Shown here in pieces: positions 50,689 to 64,000 of a DNA stretch of 64,000 nt (the first letter of the stretch is position 1; every line of letters starts with the position of its first letter). Below the pieces are notes generated by a model. That model was not told the origin of the DNA. It did no database searches and saw nothing but the letters and a program-made list of their open reading frames with translations. The position numbers and the translations under genes are program-made. Source of the DNA: Chrysomallon squamiferum (taxonomy: Eukaryota > Mollusca > Gastropoda > Neomphalida > Peltospiridae); contig CM022674.1 in assembly GCA_012295275.1 (NCBI GenBank), forward strand, positions 16,021,916 to 16,085,915, given 5' to 3'.

Positions 50689-51316
50689 TACACAAAGGCC
50701 AAAACCCTTAAAAATATCTGAGACAGTCTCGCTGTTGTCACGCCTGTCAGTTTGTGCAGCTTTGACTGAGGTTTGTGGGTGTGGCGTCTCACACGCTTTG
50801 CTGGTGGCTCACCACGCAGGTCACGTAGTAGGGCACCAGCAACCTGGACCTGATCTTTCCGTGTGCTATCACTGTCTCTCCAGATGGTAGGGTGTGCATG
50901 TCCAACTAGCTTTGCAAAGGCGCTGTTCCATCCCTCGAATTTGTTGTTGGTTCTTGATCTACCTTCAAGAGTAATGGAATTGACATTTCATATCTGTGGG
51001 GGACATATAGGAGCATGCGACGCATTCTAAGTGGAGGGGTGGAACCATCTGAAAGTTGTGGGAGCTGAATATGACGTAAGGGTCAGGACACATAGGTGTT
51101 GTCAAAGTAGTCCAGGAGAGGTTCGAGTCTTTCTGGTATTTGCTGCTGTAGATATGTCAGACCCTCAGGGAGATCATCCACTAGTAAGAAGGCGAGTCCA
51201 TCTAGCAGGCCACAGAAGAGTTTCACGTCCTCCTCTTCTCTATATCGCTGTACAAGACCAAGAGTCTGGATCTTCCTCCATTTGACCTGTGTTAGGTGAT
51301 AGAAGCAGACGTACAA
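50689..51316 (-). pseudogene. MULE-type transposase-like protein, C-terminal remnant
   Basis: On the minus strand the frame runs from 51316: QTLGLVQRYREEEDVKLFC, then LPEGLTYLQQQIPERLEPLL. It meets a TGA after DNTYVS at about 51080 and shifts frame. It continues as PLRMRRM, then in another frame NVNSITLEGRSRTNN, GWNSAFAKLVGHAHPTIW and KDQVQVAGALLRDLRGEPP, to a stop at 50689. I recognise this as the C-terminal half of a protein common in mollusc genomes and related to MULE transposases, but the family name is from memory and moderate in certainty. The stop and frameshifts mark it as decayed. Confidence 0.6.
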
Positions 51317-51537
51317 AAATCAAACAAAATCAAACATAATCAAACAAAACAAACAAAAAACAAACACCACCACCACCACTACCATCACACCAACAACAAC
51401 AACAACAATAATAAACCTTTTATTACGTGTGTTTGATTATCATTATTATTACCGCTGTTATTGTTAATGTGTGTTTTTATGGTGGATGGCTTTTATCTCA
51501 TGTCACTATGATTATTATAAATATTGTCATCATCACT

Positions 51538-51995
51538 GTCAACAAGACTGACCTGTCAGCAGCGTGGCGTCACTAAGAACTCGCACAACCAGCTTGCAGC
51601 ACCCAGACAACAAGACTGACGTGTCAGCATCGTGACGTCACTGCGAACTGGCACAACCAGCTTGCAGCACCCAGACAACAAGACTGACGTGTCAGCATCG
51701 TGACGTCACTAAGAACTGGCACAACCAGCTTGCAGCACCCAGACAACAAGACTGACGTGTCAGCAGCGTGACGTCACTACGAACTCGCACAACCAGCTTG
51801 CAGCACCCAGACAACAAGACTGACGTGTCAGCATCGTGACGTCACTGCGAACTGGCACAACCAGCTTGCAGCACCCAGACAACAAGACTGACGTGTCAGC
51901 ATCGTGACGTCACTACGAACTGGCACAACCAGCTTGCAGCACCCAGACAACAAGACTGACGTGTCAGCCGCGTGACGTCACTACGAACTCGCACA
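51538..51995 (+). repeat. 68-bp tandem repeat with CRE octamers, seven units
   Basis: The unit contains acaacaagactgacgtgtca, then gcatcgtgacgtcact, then gcacaaccagcttgcagcac. TGACGTCA, the perfect palindromic CRE, occurs at 51633, 51701, 51769, 51837, 51905 and 51973, exactly 68 bases apart; the first unit has a degenerate version (GGCGTCAC near 51568). Each unit also carries TGACGTG. No open reading frame or adjacent start codon was recognised. It could be a minisatellite that by chance holds this site, or a multimerised ATF/CREB-binding array. Confidence 0.9.
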
Positions 51996-51999
51996 GTTG

Positions 52000-54099
<2,100 letters not shown>

Positions 54100-54100
<1 letters not shown>

Positions 54101-54600
54101 CAGGAAGATGGTAAAACAATAAGGTGGATCCCACATTCTGGCTGCTGTCAGTTCAAATATTCAAAACTAACCAGTTTATATTAAAATTTGAAGAATAAAT
54201 TATGAAGCTGTGCAGTTTTATATCTTAGAACAAATTTTAATGTTTCTATTTATTTCTTTTAAGACTGTTTTAGTTCATGCAGTCAAAGGTTCTAATGTTT
54301 TCGGTTGTCCAGATCATCTGATGTGTGTATATATAGTAAATGAAAAGAAATATTTAAAACAAAGAAAAACAAAAAGAAACATTTGTGTAATAATTATTAT
54401 AGTAGCAATATAGAACAGTGCTGTATTTAAGAAATAACATTTATAGTGTACAGGTTTCAAAACTTTGATATATAGGGAAAGTATATTTACTAGTTTGAGA
54501 TATCTATCTGTCTGTCTCTGTGTCTACCTATTTATTTATTGATCAGTTTGTCTATCTGTCTCTACATCTACATATCTGTCTGTGCAGATCATGACAAGAA
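54100..54600 (+). pseudogene. Duplicated, decayed convertase exon 6 and its 3' flank
   Basis: Bases 54106-54180 (gatggtaaaaca ... cattctggctgctgtcagttcaaat) match 57872-57925 of the convertase exon 6 region. The similarity continues through the flank (aacaaattttaa, ttagttca, atctatctgtctgtct) to about 54600 / 58200. A one-base insertion shifts the DGKT frame and the donor reads gtcagt. The duplicated block is about 500 bases and lies some 3.77 kb upstream of its partner. No other exon of this extra copy was found. Confidence 0.7.
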
Positions 54601-56656
54601 TTTACTACTGAGTGTGTGGGTAAATGTAGGTGCAGATAGAATATTAAACTTGTAAACATATGTTTGTTTTTAAATAAACATTTTTAAACATTTTTGTCCA
54701 CAGATTCTTCACTTCTACAGATGAACTCATTCAGTAAAGCATGCAACTGCAGACATGCCAGTCTTGTTATCATGGCAACAGGGTTTTCTGCCTCCTTTTC
54801 ATTTTTGTCTTTCTCCCTGTTGTGATATGCACCCAGTCACTGACATTGAGTGGAGAGAAGAAAATTGATCATTTTGACCACAGTGGAAACCACGAAGACA
54901 CACTGTGCTGGACGGTGAAAATCCACAACAGAGTTCAACATTCCATACCACAGCAAGGGAGACAACTTGTCATTTCTGTTGCAGGCATCAGACTTGTCTC
55001 TGTGGGACAGATATCAAATTTCCTAAACCATTTCACTTTCTGTTTCTGGCCAGAGACTTTAGAACTGAGTGACACAAGTAAACTGAACTTTGAAGATTTA
55101 CACAAAGTGCACCAGTTTCTCTTAAAGAAAAAACGTCACAGATTCAACACTTTGAGGAAAACAGTAGAGAGCTGGTTGCAGGGAGACAACTCTGTTGAGT
55201 GGTTTAGTCCCAATGTTCTGAGAGTCAGACAGAAAAGATCTCTTCATTTTGAAGATCCGTTCTTCACACGACAATGGCACTTGGTAAAGTAAATAATCTG
55301 CATAATTTATCTCCAGTTGTAGTGAAAGTAGAACTTAGCTCCATTGTGTAGCATCCACTCAAACAGTGACACAGCATCAGATCTGTCTGTTTATGTGGAT
55401 TCACTAACCAGTTTCTTCTTAACACACTTTGATTAACATTTTAATTTTGCATATTTTCATGAATATGAAATACCAGACTGTAACAATGAGAGATAATTTA
55501 TTGTGTTAATTTAAATTACATGTATTTTATCTAAAATTACTAAAATCATTTATATTTTGTTTTATTTTATTAATATATGTATTTATTTGTTTATTTATTA
55601 TGTTTATTATATTTATTTATTTATTTGTTGATTTTTAATTTTATTTATTTATTTATTTATTTATTTATTAAACAGAGGAACAACTTGTTGTCTGGAATGG
55701 ATATCAATGTCACTGGAGTCTGGGAACGAAACATAACAGGAATTGGGGTCACTGTTGCTGTTGTTGATGATGGGAAATAAATGTGTGATATAACTAAATA
55801 CTGTTCTTGCAGTTAATAATAGTGAATAAATACTTTTGTTGTAGTTGATAAATAAATATTACTGTTGATTTCTAAAGTTAACATATTTCAAAACTCAAAT
55901 TTAGTTATCTGTATTTTGGTTTCAGTTAGATTTGTTCAAGTTCTTTGAGTACAATTTTTAAATTCTGTATACATATAGCTGTATTGAAATGTTCTCTCTC
56001 TCTATCTGTTCTGTTTATATATTTGTAATCTCTCTATCTCTTTTTTTCTGTCTGTGTAACCTATGTCATTCTCAAAAATCTGTCTCTTTTTTGTCTCTCT
56101 GACTCTCTCTCTCTCTTGGTATCTGAAAGGGCAATACAATTTTGTCTAATAAGAAAAAGAAATCTCATTTCAAATGTTGGATATGAAAGTGAAAAAAAGA
56201 GAAAAACAAAAAAGGAAATTATATTCCTCCAAACAGAAATAAAATGAAATGGGAAATAATAAAAAAAAAAAAAAAAAAAAAAATTATAATATTCTTATAT
56301 GTGTAGTTATTGTTATTTTGCTTTTACTCTAACTGTACTATTTATGGAATTTTTCATATTACTGATATTTTTATTTCCAGGCTTGGAGTGGACAAACCCT
56401 GACATTCATGACATCTACAACTACCACGGCAGCTGGGATCTCAATGATGATGATTCTGATCCTATGCCTAGTGACCACAAAGGTGAGTTGAGTGTCTGTT
56501 AATTTATTTTTATTAACTTTGTGTACCTTGAGTTAAACCATTTTGATTTGGGTAGTACTTGTACTTGTTCCATCATCATCACTATTGTCATAATCATCTC
56601 ATTATCATAAACAATATTACATTATTCATACTTTGTTTTGATATTTTCATCCTAAT

Positions 56657-56764
<108 letters not shown>

Positions 56765-56842
56765 CTGTCTCTCTCTCTCTGTTTGTGTACCCTGTATCTC
56801 TTTTCAAGTTTGTTTCTGTATTTAACTTTATATTATCATTAT

Positions 56843-56874
<32 letters not shown>

Positions 56875-57769
56875 GTAACAATGAAAAATAGCCATAAAAA
56901 TTAAGATCATGTACCATGATGCAGGTCCTCATTTCTGCTATTATCAGTTGTTTTCTGGGGCAGTAAAACATCTTAGAAAATAATAAAATATTATCCTAAA
57001 TTTAAATCTAAAATCTGTTACTGAATATAGATATTATGGTTTTGAATAAAAGTAAAAGCTTGAACAGTAAAATTAAAACTATTCTGATTATTTTGTTGCA
57101 GCCACAAACCATCATGGTACACGATGTGGTGGTGAGATTGCTGATGTTGCTAACAATGTCTGTGGTGTTGGTGTCGCTTACAGGGCAGGAATTTCAGGTA
57201 AGAATTAAATATTTAAATTAATGAAATGTAATCATTTAAATATGGCCATGACAATAGGAAATTCAGTGAAAAATAAATAACTTAGTTGAATAATTAAATA
57301 AATAAATTAAAAAAAACCAAAAAAGAACAAAACAAATAAAAGAAAATATAAAGTTAAATAGAGTTTATTTAAAACTAATTTCTTGTGTTTTATTCTGAGC
57401 AGGTTTGAGAGTTCTCGATGGACCAATGACAGACAGTCTGAAGGCTTCAGCTTTTACAAAAAAAAAAAAAATCCAAATTAATGACATTTATAGCTGCAGG
57501 TGATTTTCATAAACATTTATTAAATTAATAAAAGTTGTATCTGTCTTATTATTTTTTCATGCTTGTATTTTGTTTCTTATTGCTTATTTATTATTATTTT
57601 GTTTTATTATTATTATTATTATTTTTTTTTTTTTTTTCTATTTTCCTGTCTGATGTGGTATTATTTTCAAAACAATTTCTTCTGTCAATGAATTAGTTTT
57701 GTTGGTACAGCAGTGGATTATCAAGTTGGGGATTTAGGTTCCTATCTTCTTAGTGGACACTAAATATAC

Positions 57770-57772
<3 letters not shown>

Positions 57773-57834
<62 letters not shown>
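57773..57834. repeat. TTA run in convertase intron 5
   Basis: A TTA run of about 62 bases ends 20-25 bases before the exon 6 acceptor. Its length could influence splicing. Confidence 0.9.
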
Positions 57835-57837
<3 letters not shown>

Positions 57838-58213
57838 GATCATTGTCGTTTTACAGCTGGTGACCTGCAGATGATGGTAAAACAGTAGACGGACCTCACA
57901 TCCTGGCTGCTGTGAGTTCAAATCTTCACAACTGACTGGTTTATTGTAATTAAAGAAAACAAATTATGAAAGTATAGAATGTTATATGTCAGAACAAATT
58001 TTAATTTTTCTTTTTATCTCTTGTCAGATCATTTTAGTTCAGCTGTACTGTATTTAAGAAGTAACATTTACAGTGTATATGTTTCAGATTTTCGATATGT
58101 CACAGAAATATATTCATTCTAAGAAATACTTCACTCTAATCATACCTGTTTTGAGATACCTATCTGTCTGTCTATCTGTTTATTGAAGATTATGAAAATA
58201 ATTTACATATGTA

Positions 58214-58214
<1 letters not shown>

Positions 58215-58248
<34 letters not shown>

Positions 58249-59215
58249 CAGAGAGCATGCATGTGTGTATGTGTGTGATGGATATATAATTATGTACATA
58301 CACAAAAAAAAAGAGTGATAGTGTGATGATTTGTTATAATTTATTTGTAGATGAACCTTTGGCAAAGATAGGCAACAACAAGAGATCACACTAGCTCCTT
58401 CTATTAGCAGTATCAAAGTTGCAGTATAACACTATATAGGATATTCACTTTATATCAGCAAAGATGAAGGAAGAACAGTTAGATCAGTACTTGTATGTCA
58501 ACTCAGGCCTGAAGCAAAGAAAACTTTACAACCTGTCCAACCTGATTTCTGCACTGAGCCACACAACAACAAAACCAGTCATCTTTTCAGTTGTTGCAGG
58601 ATAAGCAAGCAACTACCAACCTGAAACACTGGACAGTATTTACTTTCAGAATTGTTTCATGAACCTTTTACATCTGTCAGTAAGGAAAAGTTAATTATTG
58701 TCAGAATGTGTTCATCGAAATCTGATAGTAAGGAAGAGGCACTGAATTACAAAACTAACACAAAGTTACAATCAAACAACAATGAAATGATAGATGAGCA
58801 ACTCTGTTTAAACAAGTATCTCTCTTACCAAGTTCAGTGCACATTATTTCTTACCAATGTGGAATACTGTGCCTACTGAAGGTGAATTCTTGACACAGAG
58901 ATAACTATTTATTAATGAGCAGTTTTGCATTGTAATAATGGAAAAAACAGGAGAGTTTTTTCAAACTGGCACTATTACCAGAACTTGTTGGAAACTGCAC
59001 TCAAAACACATTTAGCGCTGTATATTATACCTTTCGGCATCCTGAATGAGAACTGTAAGGAATTCAAGAAGAAAACATGAAAAAGAAAAACAAAGACAGT
59101 AAATTAAATATGTTTTTAATGTTTTTGTATCCCAAATTTTATGATGAAAAATTAAAAATAAACAAGTTGCTATTAATTATTATTATTATGTTTTCCTGTT
59201 GAAGCTGATTAGAAA
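58215..59215. other. Unassigned segment between the convertase and the minisatellite
   Basis: Open stretches (for example 58463-58600, with LKQRKLYNLSNLISAL, and 58652-58879) have balanced composition but are broken by stops, and I recognise no domain. They may be remnants of an unknown transposon or gene. Confidence 0.3.
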
Positions 59216-59219
59216 ATGT

Positions 59220-61294
59220 ACATGGTAACTTTAAAGAAAATATACAGGATATCTTTAATCTAAAACGTATTATTAGAAAATATACAGTGTAATTTTAAAC
59301 AAAAAACGTTTTATTAGAAATATACAGTGAAACTTTAATCAAAAATGTATTATTTAGAAAACATACTGAACAAATTTAAAACAAAAAATAATAATACTAA
59401 AAAGGACGAACTGATTGAAAATATACAGGGTAACGTTAAGCAAAAAACATTTATTAGGAAACTACAGTGAAACTTTAAACAAAAACATATTATTGGCAAA
59501 TACACAGGCAACTGAAATCAAAAACAGATAATTAGAAAATATAAAGGATTTCTTTAAAAAAAATATGTATTATTAGTAATATATAGGATAACTTTAAACA
59601 GAAACGTGTTATTATATAGAATATAAACAAAAAATATTATTAAAAAAAAAAAAGTGTGTTTATTAGAAATGAATAGAAATGAATGAAAGCTTTAAAGAAA
59701 AAAAAAATGTATTATTAGAAAAAAATACATGATAACTTGAAACAAAAAACGTATAATTATTAGAAAAAATATGCAGGATGACTTTGAACAAAAAAAACGT
59801 ATTTTTTAAGAAATATACACGATATATTTAGACAGAAACGTATTATTATAAAATATACAGGTCAACTTTAATCAAAAATATACTATTAGAAAATATACAG
59901 GATAACGTTAAAGGAAAAAAAAAAGAAATTGTAAGAAAATATACAGGATATTTTTAAAAGCAAAAGGTATTATTAGAAAATATACAGTGTAATGTTGAAC
60001 AAAAAACGTTTTATTGAAATATACAGGTAAACCTTAAAACAAAAAAACATCTTACTAGAAAATATACTCGACAACTTTAAAAAAAAATAATAATTATAAT
60101 AAATAAAAAAAATGAAACTCGAATTGCTAGAAAATATACAGGGTAACGTTAAACAAAATAGATTTATTAAAAATATGCAGCGAAACTTTAAATGAAAAAC
60201 GTATTATTGGCAAATATACACGTAATTTTAATCAAAAACAGATAATTAGAAAATATACTGGATAACTTTAAACAAAACACGTATTATCGGAAAATTTACA
60301 AAACAACTTTAAACAAAATATTAGGAAAATATACAGGGTAACTGTAAACAAAAAAACGTATTATTAGAAAACATAGAGGATAAATTTAAACAAAAACGTA
60401 TTATTAGAAAACATAGAGGATACGTTTAAACAAAAACGTATTATTAGAAATATACCGTGAAACTTTGAACAAAAATATACTATTAGGAATATATACAGGG
60501 TAACTTTAAACAAAAACGTATTATTAGACAATACAGGTGATAAGTTTAAACAAAACGCGAACTGTTAGAAAATATACAGGCCAGTGTTAAACAAAAACGA
60601 TTTATTTTTAAATATACCGTGGCATTTTAAACAAAAAAAGTATTGTTAGAGATACACAGTGAAACTTTATACAAAAAAGCCTATTATTTAGGAATATATA
60701 CAGGAGAACTTTAAAAAAAAAAAATAGCATCGTTAGAAAATTATTAGAATAAAAATGCATTATTACAAAATATACTGGATAACTTTAAGTAAATATATAG
60801 CTATAAAATGTACAGGATGAATTTAAACAAAAACGTATTATTAGGAAATATACAGGTTAACTTTAAGCAAAAACGCTCTATTAGAAAATACTCAGGGTAA
60901 CATAGCGTAACATTATACAAAAGCATATTCTTAGCAATATACAGAGAAACTTTAAACATGAATATATTTGTGCACATATACAGGTCACTAAAAAAATATA
61001 TTATTACAAATATGCAGTATTAAATTAATTTAAAAAATATTATTAGAAATATACAATGAAATGTAAAAAAAAATAACCTATTTTCAGAAATAAGCCTATT
61101 ATTAGAAAAATATCAAGTTCGAGAAAAAAAATTAGAACAACAACAAAAACACAACAACAACGTATTATTAGAAATATACAGTGTAACTTTAAAACAAAAA
61201 AAATATTATAAGAAATATGCAATGTAACTTGATCAAAAACGTATTATTAGAATTATGGGGTGTAGCTTTTATATATTATTATTATTATTATTAC

Positions 61295-61333
<39 letters not shown>

Positions 61334-61560
61334 CATCATTAAACATATGCACTGTAAATAAGTAAGAAATGTATTACTAGAAATATACAGTGCACTATTA
61401 AACAAAAACGTCCCAGAAATATACAGAATAAGTATAGACAAGAACCTGTTTTAAAGAATATGCTGTGTAAGTTTAAACAGGAAGGTGCTATTAGGGATAA
61501 CATTGTAATTTTAAACATAAACTTATAAATGAAAAAAATGCAGTGCATCTTTTAACAAAA
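59220..61560 (+). repeat. Degenerate minisatellite of about 42 bp, over 2.3 kb
   Basis: Variants of tattattagaaaatatacag followed by g(g/t)taactttaaacaaaaa recur at about 41-43 base intervals for the whole stretch, an estimated 50 or so copies. Units have many substitutions, A-run length changes and deletions, so the array is old. A TTA run (61276-61332) has grown inside it. No coding sequence. Confidence 0.9.
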
Positions 61561-61879
61561 AAGTTAATATTAAATGTATCTTAAAAAAAAAAAAGTGTAT
61601 CATCATCATCATCATCAGCAACAACATTATCAACATCATCGTCACCGTTTTCTTCACCATACTGAATCTTCTCTTTAGTCGTTGTATGATTGTTTTAAGT
61701 AGAAACTGACCAGGCACAGATTTCTCAGTTCTGTTAAAATGTTTACTTTGAACAAGTCTGTAAAATAATAACAATAAAAAAACAAAAACAAACAGAAAAA
61801 AAAAAACTTAAATGAGTTTTTACTCTGACTGATAGAGAACCACGAAGTAAATTATGATAAGTGTTAGCCTGTATCTGAG

Positions 61880-64000
<2,121 letters not shown>

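Overview
This 64 kb window is eukaryotic, AT-rich, intron-bearing animal DNA crowded with microsatellites. The gene content points to a lophotrochozoan, most likely a mollusc: BTB-BACK-PHR genes, a proprotein convertase, tandem immunoglobulin (Ig) exons, and DHX8 and CAMSAP remnants, mixed with decayed LINE, Ty3/gypsy, MULE-like and hAT-like pieces. That assignment is inference from gene types and repeat style, not from a marker gene. All coding calls and alignments were made by eye. || Layout: (1) 1-38168 is dominated by a giant inverted repeat. The left arm is about 1-16259, the right arm about 21560-38168 (reverse complement), and the spacer is about 5.3 kb with a 200-base N gap at 21301-21500. 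Non-coding parts of the arms differ by roughly 1-3 percent where compared. The outer end at 38168 is imposed by the window edge, because the partner of that base is base 1. Each arm carries an intact two-exon BTB-BACK-PHR gene (left on +, right on -), a mirrored set of decayed DHX8 helicase exons, and mirrored exons of an unrecognised gene. A 2.0 kb segment is present only in the left arm, and a 1.4 kb TTAA-flanked insertion holding an hAT-like element is present only in the right arm. (2) The spacer holds three CAMSAP (microtubule minus-end binding) exons on the minus strand, one with a stop codon, and a broken Ty3/gypsy reverse transcriptase. (3) 38170-39500 is a decayed LINE on the minus strand. 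(4) 39500-48500 is gene-poor, with a degenerate roughly 1.3 kb repeat pattern and a possible SINE. (5) 48583-49683 is a 50-bp minisatellite. (6) 50540-51320 is a decayed MULE-type transposase fragment. (7) 51540-51995 is a 68-bp tandem repeat that carries a perfect CRE octamer in six of its units. (8) 54741-57911 holds six exons of a furin/PC-type convertase with two lesions, and a duplicate of its last visible exon lies upstream. (9) 59220-61560 is a degenerate minisatellite of about 42 bp. (10) 62035-64000 holds Ig-domain exons, one with an in-frame stop. || The most interesting point is the BTB-BACK-PHR pair. Both copies are open from start to stop, but the PHR domain differs at about 30 of 165 residues while introns and flanking DNA differ by only a few percent. 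This could be diversifying selection on paralogues in a palindrome. If the palindrome is a scaffolding artefact joining two haplotypes across the N gap, it would be allelic hypervariability instead. The sequence alone cannot decide between these.
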